From Hofstenia miamia (taxonomy: Eukaryota > Xenacoelomorpha > Acoela): a stretch of 64,000 nt of DNA. The stretch lies in NCBI GenBank assembly GCA_004352715.1, contig SCFE01000081.1, positions 1,634,537-1,698,536 on the forward strand. Direction: 5' to 3'. This document shows positions 13,701 to 27,000 of this stretch, one piece after another. Within the stretch, counting starts at the first letter, position 1. Every line of letters begins with the position of its first letter. Under the pieces are notes generated by a model. The model saw nothing but the letters and a program-made list of their open reading frames with translations, was not told where the DNA came from and did no database searches. The position numbers and the translations under genes are program-made.

Positions 13701-15290
13701 TAAAATATACCTTCTTTAACTTGCGCGCTTTGGTTACCAAGAGCATATCATCAAACAAGAAGAGGTACATCAACACGTGCTTTGTATTTTCTAAATATCG
13801 CAGTAAAAAACTACATTGAACACAAGATGTATTATAATACAATAATATGTTTGTGCTTAGAATTGGTAATTTTCTTCAAAATTTCTTTTGATTAAAATGA
13901 AATCGTACAGGTTCCTAACAAACTTACCGTATTAAACTAAAATCTAAAAGAAATCGCACACCAATGTGCTGTATTGCAGCATCATTGAAAAACATTCGAT
14001 CCCTTGTTTCATTTGTGCAACAAACTGGTGTATTTTATCACAGCAAACGTTATCATTAAAATTATTTTTACATAGAGATAGAGTCGGGCACTTCAAACAA
14101 TTATTTCAGAGTACATTTGAATATTTTTACGAAATTTTGAAATATTCGGTATTTAGAAATGCGTATAAATTTAAAAAACTTCAACAATATAATTAATGAT
14201 TTACCAGCAGCGTTTGACGCCATTAATCATGAAAATTTGAAGACGGTACTATCTGAAACATGCTGAAAAATCCATTCATAGCAAGTATCTAGAAAATCCT
14301 AGTCAAGTTATTGACAGTAGAGACCCATCTTCAGATCCTTTCCCAATCAAATTTGGTGCCTTTCAAGGCTCAATTTTAGGTCAACTTCTTTTCTGCTTTT
14401 ACCTAGTAGCATTAAGGTACCGCGCATTTTCAAACGATTTGAAGCCAAATACAAATCTCATTATGATGATTCGCTAATATTTTACTGTGTAGACAGTCAC
14501 AAAGTGACAAGTATTGAATATGCTGACTACATTGTGAAGAATCTCAAGCAATAGTACTCAAATCAGGATATAAAAGCAAAACCTTGGAAAAACAAAATTT
14601 ACTATACATCGATCTTAAGCAATGAGAGACATCTGGAACTTTGCAAAAAGTTCAAAATATCAAAGAAATTGAAGACACTTGGTTTTATCTTCGATTATCA
14701 CATTAGCATGGAACCTCAAAAAATCTTTTTTGTTCAATATGTCATTATCACCAACGAATAAGATCGGTAAATAAATACGACTGTTGGTCACATGCTTGTA
14801 CAATTCTTCGTTCTATCTCACTTAGATTTTTGCATAGCTTATATGCAAAGTTGGGAAATTAATTATTGTGTAAACTCGAAGGAACTCAAAATTCGTCTGC
14901 CAGGATCATATTTCAATCGCCATTCGGATCTCGATCTCATGTAATGCCATTCAACTGCACTGGCTACCAGTAAGACATAGAATCAAATACAGACTGGTCA
15001 TATTTGCTGTCAAGATAATTCACAATATTTAGTCGACATGCCTCATAATCTGGTTATTAACAAACTACATTCATCTCTCTCGAACATTTACAAATTTTGG
15101 ACGTCATTCATTTACCTTTTCTGATTTGCAGTCATTCTCAAGGTTTCCATCCAAGACAATAATATTCAGAGCTTCAAAAACAAACTAAAAACTTTTTCAT
15201 TTATTGGTTCTTATAATAACTAGTTTTGTAAATAGTTATTTGTAAACATTTAATTCATAATTTAAAAATATTGTGAAAAAATTCTCCATC

Positions 15291-15334
<44 letters not shown>

Positions 15335-18083
15335 TGGGCAGGTAGCCCAGTTGGTAGAGACGCAGAGTGGTAAGCTGAGGTTAAGCAACTGTGATCGTGA
15401 TTACAAACTGGATGACTTAGCTCACAGGGTAGGAAGCACTCTAAAGCCTTGGTTGGCAACTTCCTAGGACAAGGGCAGTCCAAAATGAAAAGCTCATGGG
15501 GCAGGAAGGTCTCTAAAGCCTTGGTTGGCAACTTCCTAGGAGAATGTGAGTCCAAAATCAAACACAAAAATTACAACACTGATGAGAAGTCATGAGAAAG
15601 CAAAGGCCCTCAGTCCCCGGCAGGCCTTCAATGGTCAGAGGGTGCTAAGAATCTCCGGACAACAGGCGGACTCCACAATCGGGAGTGTGGACTCGAGAAG
15701 TGGCAGTATAGGATCCACACAGACCAATGGACAACGGCATAAGTGGACAGATGAGCAGAACAGGACAGCATTGGAGTGTTACAGAAGAAGCAGGCCAGAT
15801 GAGAGGGGTTACAGGAAGAGAATGCTGGAGGGATGGAGGAAGGCAAGAACGGGATTAGAAGTTACAGAGCAGAGGCTTGCAGGGCAAGTGAGAAAGTTAC
15901 AGTTGGATGAGAGTAGGGGGAAAAAGAGAGTTGAACAGGTTAAGCAAAGGGAAGCAGAACCAGTAGATGCAGAAACTGAAGCAGCAATCAAGGAAAAGAT
16001 GAAGGAAGAAATAGGTGAGAGAACTAGGTTGCCAGTTCCAAGAGGAGTTAAGAGAAGTAAGCTAGCAGTAGAGACGGCAAAAGTCAATAAAGTGTTGGAG
16101 AGGATAGTTGTAAGGAGTGTTACAGAAGTAAATAGCTTAGTATATGCAGGTGCATGTGAGGTGCTGAAGAATGTAGGCATGGAAATGAAGAAGAAAAGGC
16201 GACAAGAAGATAAGGGAGACAGAAAGCCAGCATGGGAAAGAAGAATTGAGAATAAAGTGGCAAAAATTAGGCAGCAAATAGGGAAGATCAGGACAAGCAA
16301 GGCAGTGCAGGACAGGTGCAGGGTAGGTAAGGGGAAGACTATAGAAACTGCAAGAGAAGAGCTTAAGCAGAGATTAGTTGCAGAAGTTGAGAAACTGAGA
16401 AAGTATAGGGCAAGGGCAAAGCAGGCAAGAGACAATATGAAGTTTGAGACACAAGAAGGAAGATTCTACAAAGAACTAGATGCAGGAGGGAAGGCTACAG
16501 CTAAAGCAGGTGAAGACGCAGTAAGATTCTGGGAGAATATATGGGGAAGTGCAGGACCAGAGATAGAGAGTGTACAGATGCAGAAAGAAGTCAGGCAAGA
16601 AGAAGAAGTAATCACAACTGTAAGGTTGAAGGAGGCTCTAAAGAAGATGAAGAACTGGAATGCGCCAGGCAGAGATTAGGTACATGGGTATTGGCTGAAG
16701 AAGTTCAAAAGTGTTCATGAGAGACTAGCAGCAGCATAGGAGTGTGTGGTAAGAAGATAAGAACTGAGAGTGAAGGAAAGAAGATATACCAGAGTAGGAT
16801 GGAATCAGAGAGACAAACAAGGTATAGGCAGAAGACAATGCATGGAGAATACACAGAAANNNNNNNNNNNNNNNNNNNNNNNNNNNNNNNNNNNNNNNNN
16901 NNNNNNNNNNNNNNNNNNNNNNNNNNNNNNNNNNNNNNNNNNNNNNNNNNNNNNNNNNNNNNNNNNNNNNNNNNNNNNNNNNNNNNNNNNNNNNNNNNNN
17001 NNNNNNNNNNNNNNNNNNNNNNNNNNNNNNNNNNNNNNNNNNNNNNNNNNNNNNNNNNNNNNNNNNNNNNNNNNNNNNNNNNNNNNNNNNNNNNNNNNNN
17101 NNNNNNNNNNNNNNNNNNNNNNNNNNNNNNNNNNNNNNNNNNNNNNNNNNNNNNNNNNNNNNNNNNNNNNNNNNNNNNNNNNNNNNNNNNNNNNNNNNNN
17201 NNNNNNNNNNNNNNNNNNNNNNNNNNNNNNNNNNNNNNNNNNNNNNNNNNNNNNNNNNNNNNNNNNNNNNNNNNNNNNNNNNNNNNNNNNNNNNNNNNNN
17301 NNNNNNNNNNNNNNNNNNNNNNNNNNNNNNNNNNNNNNNNNNNNNNNNNNNNNNNNNNNNNNNNNNNNNNNNNNNNNNNNNNNNNNNNNNNNNNNNNNNN
17401 NNNNNNNNNNNNNNNNNNNNNNNNNNNNNNNNNNNNNNNNNNNNNNNNNNNNNNNNNNNNNNNNNNNNNNNNNNNNNNNNNNNNNNNNNNNNNNNNNNNN
17501 NNNNNNNNNNNNNNNNNNNNNNNNNNNNNNNNNNNNNNNNNNNNNNNNNNNNNNNNNNNNNNNNNNNNNNNNNNNNNNNNNNNNNNNNNNNNNNNNNNNN
17601 NNNNNNNNNNNNNNNNNNNNNNNNNNNNNNNNNNNNNNNNNNNNNNNNNNNNNNNNNNNNNNNNNNNNNNNNNNNNNNNNNNNNNNNNNNNNNNNNNNNN
17701 NNNNNNNNNNNNNNNNNNNNNNNNNNNNNNNNNNNNNNNNNNNNNNNNNNNNNNNNNNNNNNNNNNNNNNNNNNNNNNNNNNNNNNNNNNNNNNNNNNNN
17801 NNNNNNNNNNNNNNNNNNNNNNNNNNNNNNNNNNNNNNNNNNNNNNNNNNNNNNNNNNNAAGAAAGTTGAAGTAGTCCCAGTAGTTGTAGGAGCACTAGG
17901 AGCAGTGAGTAAGAAGCATAAGAGATACTTGGAGGAGTTGGGAGTACCAAAGTGGGGAGGAGCAGTAGCACAGAAGGCAGCATTGTTAGGAACAGCTAGA
18001 GTCCTGAGGAAAGCTCTCAGACTCCCTGGGAACTTGTGAGTTCCCCGAGCTGAGAGGGATACCAGCATGAAGCTGTGAGATGC

Positions 18084-18118
<35 letters not shown>

Positions 18119-20412
18119 AAATAATCCTCAAACGAAGTCAACCTTAATCAGCCATTGTTTAATGGTAGACTAGTTTATAAATCCATGCATTCTTACAAGT
18201 CTAATCAATTTCACTTAGGCTAAACAATACTTGCACATAATTTCTTAGTGTAGTATTTGAATTCATTTTAGACAATTCAACCTGCATATAAGAATCATTC
18301 TCATTATAACGCTGTGACAACATGCACCAACCTGGTGCAAAATTTAGGTTTTTTTGAAACCACCAAATAGATTGTTCTTTAATGATGCTGCACATTGATG
18401 AGCCTTCCAGTTATTCTAGCCATTCTTCTCCTCTACTATCAAAATTGATAGGTTTTCTGAAGTATTTTTAGTCCAGTCTACTGTGGGATCTCAACGGTCG
18501 CAGTACAATTTGGTATATCTGTTGATGCTAGATTCCACAATTCTTCCACATTGGATTTCTATCAGATTGCAGCTCTATTTTTTGGCCACAATTGGGTAGC
18601 AACACAACAGAAATGTTTGGTCATATTTAATTAATATTGCATTACAAAATTTTGCCCTTGCCTCATTTTGAGATAATGCAAGTTGTCACGCTCAGCAAGA
18701 AAGATACGCCTAACAACTTGAAGAAATATTGACGAACTGCTTCTGTTGAGGATCAACAAAGACAGGAAGTCATTGAATTTCTACAGACATAAAATAAATC
18801 ATTTTTGACACTCTTCTCAAAACCCTACCACGTGCACCCAGGACTGTCTTTTCATCTACAATAGTTACTCGTACTTTGCTACTGACTGCACGATCAAAAT
18901 TGATAGGTTTTCTGAAGTATTTTTAGTCCAGTCTACTGTGGGATCTCAACGGTCACAGTAAAATTTGGTTTATCTATTGATGCTAGATTCTACAATTCCT
19001 CCACATTGGATTTCTATCAGGTTGCAGCTCTATTTTTTGGCCACAATTGGGTAGCAACACAACAGAAATGTTTATTCATATTTAATTAATATTGCATTAC
19101 AAAATTTNNNNNNNNNNNNNNNNNNNNNNNNNNNNNNNNNNNNNNNNNNNNNNNNNNNNNNNNNNNNNNNNNNNNNNNNNNNNNNNNNNNNNNNNNNNNN
19201 NNNNNNNNNNNNNNNNNNNNNNNNNNNNNNNNNNNNNNNNNNNNNNNNNNNNNNNNNNNNNNNNNNNNNNNNNNNNNNNNNNNNNNNNNNNNNNNNNNNN
19301 NNNNNNNNNNNNNNNNNNNNNNNNNNNNNNNNNNNNNNNNNNNNNNNNNNNNNNNNNNNNNNNNNNNNNNNNNNNNNNNNNNNNNNNNNNNNNNNNNNNN
19401 NNNNNNNNNNNNNNNNNNNNNNNNNNNNNNNNNNNNNNNNNNNNNNNNNNNNNNNNNNNNNNNNNNNNNNNNNNNNNNNNNNNNNNNNNNNNNNNNNNNN
19501 NNNNNNNNNNNNNNNNNNNNNNNNNNNNNNNNNNNNNNNNNNNNNNNNNNNNNNNNNNNNNNNNNNNNNNNNNNNNNNNNNNNNNNNNNNNNNNNNNNNN
19601 NNNNNNNNNNNNNNNNNNNNNNNNNNNNNNNNNNNNNNNNNNNNNNNNNNNNNNNNNNNNNNNNNNNNNNNNNNNNNNNNNNNNNNNNNNNNNNNNNNNN
19701 NNNNNNNNNNNNNNNNNNNNNNNNNNNNNNNNNNNNNNNNNNNNNNNNNNNNNNNNNNNNNNNNNNNNNNNNNNNNNNNNNNNNNNNNNNNNNNNNNNNN
19801 NNNNNNNNNNNNNNNNNNNNNNNNNNNNNNNNNNNNNNNNNNNNNNNNNNNNNNNNNNNNNNNNNNNNNNNNNNNNNNNNNNNNNNNNNNNNNNNNNNNN
19901 NNNNNNNNNNNNNNNNNNNNNNNNNNNNNNNNNNNNNNNNNNNNNNNNNNNNNNNNNNNNNNNNNNNNNNNNNNNNNNNNNNNNNNNNNNNNNNNNNNNN
20001 NNNNNNNNNNNNNNNNNNNNNNNNNNNNNNNNNNNNNNNNNNNNNNNNNNNNNNNNNNNNNNNNNNNNNNNNNNNNNNNNNNNNNNNNNNNNNNNNNNNN
20101 NNNNNNNATGTAGAAAGCAAGGAGAAAGAGAAGATAGACAAGTACAGAGAGTTAGCAGAGGAAATAGAAAGCCTGTGGAAGTTAAAGAAAGTTGAAGTAG
20201 TCCCGGTAGTTGTAGGAGCACTAGGAGCAGTGAGTAAGAAGCATAAGAGATACTTGGAGGAGTTGGGAGTACCAAAGTGGGGAGGAGCAGTAGCACAGAA
20301 GGCAGCATTGTTAGGAACAGCTAGAGTCCTGAGGAAAGCTCTCAGACTCCCTGGGAACTGGTGAGTTCCCCGAGCTGAGAGGGATACCAGCATGAAGCTG
20401 TGAGATGCAAGG

Positions 20413-20443
<31 letters not shown>

Positions 20444-23400
20444 AAATAATCCTCAAACGAAGTCAACCTTAATCAGCCATTGTTTAATGGTAGACTAGTT
20501 TATAAATCCATGCATTCTTACAAGTCTAATCAATTTCACTTAGGCTAAACAATACTTGCACATAATTTCTTAGTGTAGTATTTGAATTCATTTTAGACAA
20601 TTCAACCTGCATATAAGAATCATTCTCATTATAACGCTGTGACAACATGCACCAACCTGGTGCAAAATTTAGGTTTTTTTGAAACCACCAAATAGATTGT
20701 TCTTTAATGATGCTGCACATTGATGAGCCTTCCAGTTATTCTAGCCATTCTTCTCCTCTACTATCAAAATTGATAGGTTTTCTGAAGTATTTTTAGTCCA
20801 GTCTACTGTGGGATCTCAACGGTCACAGTAAAATTTGGTTTATCTATTGATGCTAGATTCTACAATTCCTCCACATTGGATTTCTATCAGGTTGCAGCTC
20901 TATTTTTTGGCCACAATTGGGTAGCAACACAACAGAAATGTTTATTCATATTTAATTAATATTGCATTACAAAATTTTGTCCTTGCCTCATTTTGAGATA
21001 ATGCAAATTGTCACGCTCAGCAAGAAAGATACGCCTAACAACATTTGATGAAGAAATATTGACGAACTGCTTCTGTTGAGGATCAACAAGGACAGGAAGT
21101 CATTGAATTTCTATAGACATAAAATAAATCATTTTTGACACTCTTCTCAAAACCCTACCACGTGCACCCAGGACTGTCTTTTCATCTACAATAGTTACTC
21201 GTACTTTGCTACTGACTGCACGGCAGTGTTCGTCAAGGTTGGGCTCATGAACATGTCAATGGGAACCGAGTACTATTCACTGATGAAACACCTCTCCTTA
21301 TGCAACCAACTCATTGCTTTACTACAGAAGCAGGAAAAAATGGTGGAGCAAAAAATGTGATTCAGTCCCCATTGCAAGCAGGATTTGGGGAACCTTTTTG
21401 TCATTTGGAGCTTTAGTTATATGCCACGAACATGGGACTCTGATACCACAGAACTACCTCCAGTTTGTTAGAGCTCGTCTACTAACAGGACAATGCTCGA
21501 TTTACGATGGACTGCCTCGAGAGGAAGATTAATGTATAGCCCCATTACTAACAAGTGATTTCACCAAAAAATCTCCATGCAAACTTCTAGTTGATGTCCT
21601 TCTTTTAACATTTCAGAATTCAAAACTGGACCATTTATTAACTAACTAACTCTTCGTATTTGCAGGTTAATTTTTGATAGTGTAAATATCGATTTTATGC
21701 ATGTTACTTGTCATTTTAATGAATATGAAAGTACGAAATTTTTACTGGGACAGCAGTATTATTGCATTTATATTGTAAATGCGTGAAAAAACTGTATGCT
21801 AAGTCTTTTAATATATCTAAAATTGATGATGAGTAATAAAAAAATATACCATTTAAAATCAATGGTCCTTCATGGCGTAAATTTCGCATTGGACTTGCAA
21901 TAAGTCTTTCCATTGATCCATCTTGTATTTTGAGTCGGATTGACTAAACATGAGTCAGTTATTATCAAATTATAATTAATAATAAAAAAGTATTTACCTC
22001 TGGCAAATTTGGCTTGGGTTCGAGGTCCATCACAGATGGCCAATGAATTTGTTTTGACAGTTCCTGAAGCCGTTCGAAATTTTTCAACCACTTAACATGA
22101 CTTTCAACTTCGTCTAAAAAACAAACAGCATAATAATTATGTTCAAAACCAAATAAACGTATACAAGAAATTCATCATATAATATTACAATGATTTAACA
22201 ACGTAATTCAAAACAAATGTGCTTCGACCTTATTGCTTAAAGGTCTTGTCTGAAATATGGAGCCAACAGATTTGGCTACAAAAGTTACAGAACACAATGC
22301 TTGACATTTTATAGTTCAAAATTTCTGTTCTTTACTATCAGTTACACAAGAATGAAGAAATGCCATGTTTCTAAAGCGGTATAATTTTCAGCTTCACACT
22401 AATCCCATCCCATACAACGCAGTTATCAAATTATCCAAACTAATTCAAACATGGACCTTTTAGATGTACATGTTACTATCATCCACGCATTATGGAGAAA
22501 ACATAACATCAAAATCCGCTGTAAAGTTGAAAGGACTTCAATAACACTCTACTGTTAGCACGTGAAACAATGAGCCTAAGCTCGAGTCAACTCGAGGCAT
22601 TTTAACAGTTCTAAGAAAAGAAATGCTGCATAACTGAGCGGTAATGATAGAAGAAGTATTTTCATGACTTTGCAAGTCAGATGCAGGTATTCGTTTTCAG
22701 AATTATTTATTTAACTCTAGCATTAATGATCGCACGGCGAAAATAGCTAATTTATCTGAAGTCGTATTTTTTAACACCGAAATTGTAAGATAGAGAAGAA
22801 ATTACATAAAATGATCAAAAAATTCAACATTTGGTGGTCTAGTTCGTCAACTGTGACTCATTGTAGTATAATGAAATTCAATTGATTTCTCGTATCAGAA
22901 TAAATGTGATGAGGGGCGGTTCACAGGCTTATTTTCTGCGAAACTTTTCAGGTGATGAATTTTTGCATTTATGGTTAGATAAAACAATGAATTTACTCTC
23001 TTCAAGCAATAACGATTTAAATAGAAGTGAAAAAATGTTGCAGGAACAAACTTTACCTAAAATGAATAAGATATATCTATTTGTGAAAAACGTCGCTCCA
23101 ATAATTAGCGGTACATAGAATTTTTTTAGCTTTGTTCAAAAAAAGAAACGTTTGTGTTAGGTCTCAAATTGATTTGAAATATAAAGTCATTTTGGCTCAT
23201 CTCGTTTTTAAAATTTAACTATTGAGGTTTAGTTCGCACTTCAAATAGCGGATGATTAGATTGTTGGAAACGATGTTTGAAATTTCTTGTTTATTTGAAT
23301 TAGCCTCTTTTCTATTTAGCAACGCAGTATGGTCGTACATTGTACTTATAAGAAATTTGGCTAATTAGCAAAGAAAAACGGGCCAATTGCATTGACTCCT

Positions 23401-23981
23401 CACAATTTGCAAGAAAAAAGCAGTCTATAAAAGATTGCTGCAAAAAGATTTTTGTAAAATAGTAATTTCAAAAATTGTTTTAGCAGTAAAATTTTTAAAC
23501 CTTTACAATTGCTTGTAAATATAATCGAGTAACTGCAATTACAACTGATAGTCACTATAGCTTTTCAATTACAGATATTTCAGCCAACAATTGCTTATAA
23601 TTATTGCAAAAAATGAATTTCAAGTAATGTTTTAAAGAAAATTTTGATTGATTTTAAGTAACAATATCAGGAAATAGCTGCATAACCAATTACTCTGGGA
23701 TATACACATAGTTGCTAACACCACAACAAAGCACCAAGCCAATGTGGCGTGGTGTGAGTATATGTTTCTGCGTTGCTTTGTCGTGTGAACTTTGAAGTAA
23801 AATTTATATTAAAAACATTTTTTGTATTAATGATTTGCTTTCCTGGGTGGCCTCTTTTAACTATCTAGTATATACATTCCCTGAAACTACAAGTTCGTTT
23901 TACTGCTCAAGATCAGCCCTGAAAATTTGGGTTCTCATAAATAATTGTTGTGATTGAATCAATATTGAAGTAATAACATTA

Positions 23982-24018
<37 letters not shown>

Positions 24019-27000
24019 TTTAAAATATGAAATATTACTTCAGGTCCACATTCGAAAATATATGCAATTTTGCGGCCCGTTTTTAACACTTGAAATACAT
24101 TGCTGATCCATTTTCAATTTATTAGTTTAATAGTTTTTCTAACGCAATGGAAGTAAATGCCAAAATAGCAAAAAAAACAAAATTGAAATTTTATTATTGC
24201 TTGTTACTATTAATTATATTCAGCTCATTTTCTGCCCATAATTTCCCAAATATTTAGTCCAACCCATTCTGTCTATGTCAATAACTTTGAAGTATAATAC
24301 CAATACAATCATGCTTTTTCAAGGATTAACGCTGATAGTTTACATTCATTAAATTTAACAAAATAATATAAGAGCCAATAGAGTTGTAAAGAGCTGAAAA
24401 TATTTAAAGATAACCCTGAAGTGATTCCGCTAAGCAAAACGGAACTGCATGAATCGCATGAATACAATCCTTCAATTCAATTTGTACTTTAAGAATGCAA
24501 TAATTTTATTATTCTATTGGGAATAACTAACTCCAAACTATAAATATTGCAACGCTTTGTCTTTATTGCTGCAGTGAAAATACAATTTTCAAGCGGGATA
24601 ATAAACGCTAGAGTGGGAAATAAGCAGACAGACCAAAGGTCTTTCATAAATGAAAATTCTTGGTTTTCAACAAACCAACATAAATTTCTATTAGATTCTC
24701 ATACAATCCTATTTTTAAAACAATCTAATTGGTTTTATACTAAAAACGTGCACAATAGGCATCTATACTATTGAAATTGCAGACCCAAGCTTAATTTGAG
24801 ATATAACTCGTGAGACTGAGCATGGAATGAGATACAAACATATCCGGCCGGAACTATTTCTATGGTAAACAATGCCTAATAAACAGAGAGGTTTACTGGT
24901 AAAATGTATCTATTAAGGTACTACTAGATGCTACTGATGGAAATGGGATTATACGGGACCATTAATTCAAATAGTAGTTACTGGACTTGAGATAAATTAT
25001 TGCATTAAGACTGGGACCAATATAACACGTGAGCCATAATTTAGAATTTTCAGGAAAAGGATTCAAAATTTTGAACAAAATAGAACTTGTGATGTGGGAA
25101 AGTATGAGACCGTGAGACCGTAATATTTAATAGTAGGGCAGGATTGGCATCAAATGCAAAATGAATGGGGCTACAAATCTAGTCTCGAAAAATTTTTAGT
25201 TTGTAAATAGTGAAAAAAACTAGGAAGCAATCTACGCCACAGCTGAGTTCTCATGTTCATTTGGCAAATGATTTCTAAAGAGTTAGAGGAGAGTACTGTA
25301 CATTGTGTATGTTTCATAAGCTTAACTGCAAATATTTTTTGAGGTACTTGGTTCTGGTCCCGTATCTGGTCCCGCAGGGACTGAGACCAGATATCGGGAC
25401 TAAAATTTCTACATCGAGACCAGATATGGGACGTGACCGGGACCAAATGTTGCGCAACCAGATACTTAAATGTGTAAATCAAGAATTCTCACCCTAGTAT
25501 TTTAAACATTAAACATTCTAATTATTAAAAAACAATACGCTTAGTATTAATTTCTCCAGTTACTTTTATGTGTTTAGCTTCGGTCACATATATTGCTATA
25601 TTTAGTTAGCTTGCATATTTTCGTTATCAATAAAAAAATTCTAACTTTATAGTGATAGCAAGATTAAAGAAGCTAATTTTTACCGGAACCAAAATTGACT
25701 TTTCGGTACCGGACCAAAATAAACTTTCGGGATCTGGAAAAATATAACGGGTCCCGCACACCTCTAATATTTTCTCAATTAAAAAAATTTACTGCTCAGC
25801 AACAAAATACAAAACACATCTATTCGTTTATCTGAATCAATTCAGCAAAGATTATCTTAAAAAAACACATGTGAATAAATTTTCATAAGCTTCTGAATTT
25901 TCAAATACCAAACCTTCAAAATCTTGTGTAGCAGTTGCTTATTACATATGTTATAAGAATTTTAGAGTTTCAGACAAATTGTTTGTTGTGAAATTCCACA
26001 AATTCTTAATTGAGAAGACTAAAAAGTAAAAAGCAACAAATTTCTGCATCAAAATGGACTTAGAATTAAATTTTCACAAAATATAATTAAATTCTCAGCA
26101 AAATGATAGAACATCTATATGGACATTTACATTCTGAAACTTAATGCACTCAAAAATACACAAACCATCAGCACCAGACTTTAATATTTTAATAAAACAC
26201 AAATGCAACAAGATCGCAAAATCAATTTATATTAAAAAAGAGAAACCTAATTTTCATGCGAAATCAAACTCTCCATTTTTTCAGTTTATTTTGATTAATG
26301 ATAAAATGAATAAATTTAAGGATGTGGAGTGTGAGTTCGGAGATGTTTTGGTTGTAGTATGACGTGCACCATTTATATATATATATATATATATAATATA
26401 TATNNNNNNNNNNNNNNNNNNNNNNNNNNNNNNNNNNNNNNNNNNNNNNNNNNNNNNNNNNNNNNNNNNNNNNNNNNNNNNNNNNNNNNNNNNNNNNNNN
26501 NNNNNNNNNNNNNNNNNNNNNNNNNNNNNNNNNNNNNNNNNNNNNNNNNNNNNNNNNNNNNNNNNNNNNNNNNNNNNNNNNNNNNNNNNNNNNNNNNNNN
26601 NNNNNNNNNNNNNNNNNNNNNNNNNNNNNNNNNNNNNNNNNNNNNNNNNNNNNNNNNNNNNNNNNNNNNNNNNNNNNNNNNNNNNNNNNNNNNNNNNNNN
26701 NNNNNNNNNNNNNNNNNNNNNNNNNNNNNNNNNNNNNNNNNNNNNNNNNNNNNNNNNNNNNNNNNNNNNNNNNNNNNNNNNNNNNNNNNNNNNNNNNNNN
26801 NNNNNNNNNNNNNNNNNNNNNNNNNNNNNNNNNNNNNNNNNNNNNNNNNNNNNNNNNNNNNNATATATATATATTAAATAATGTATAAATTAGCTTACAT
26901 ATTGACTTTTCAACCTTTGTCATTACGTCACTAAGAATTTTTTGATTGCGGAAATCTCGAGTTCTTTTCTTAATACTTTTCAGAAGAAGTGGGTACTTCG

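Larger units (their letters stand above)
15334..18117 (+). mobile_element. R2/R4-type (restriction-like endonuclease) LINE, copy A, internally deleted
   Basis: Bounded by TAA repeats on both sides. The 5' leader (15334-15545) starts gtgggcaggtagcccagttg, which resembles a tRNA A box, and contains a 72-bp tandem duplication (15439-15510 and 15511 onward). An N-terminal frame follows (15546-16679). Near 16752 the sequence jumps to a segment that in copy C lies well after the RT core, with a change of frame, so the RT catalytic motifs are missing. A 1000-N gap hides 16860-17859. After the gap the C-terminus and a TAA tail are present. It cannot encode a working polymerase. Confidence 0.8.

Noticed and set aside
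13966-14196. 76-codon frame upstream of the CR1/L2-like RT
   Set aside because: No RT or endonuclease block visible; cannot be tied to the LINE.
15262-16435. Minus-strand open frames opposite the R2-like N-terminal region
   Set aside because: Shadows of the plus-strand frame; low-complexity Leu/Ser/Cys composition and no motifs.
18201-20720. Identical 64-codon minus-strand frames at 18201 and 20526
   Set aside because: Copies of the same repeat; no coding features.
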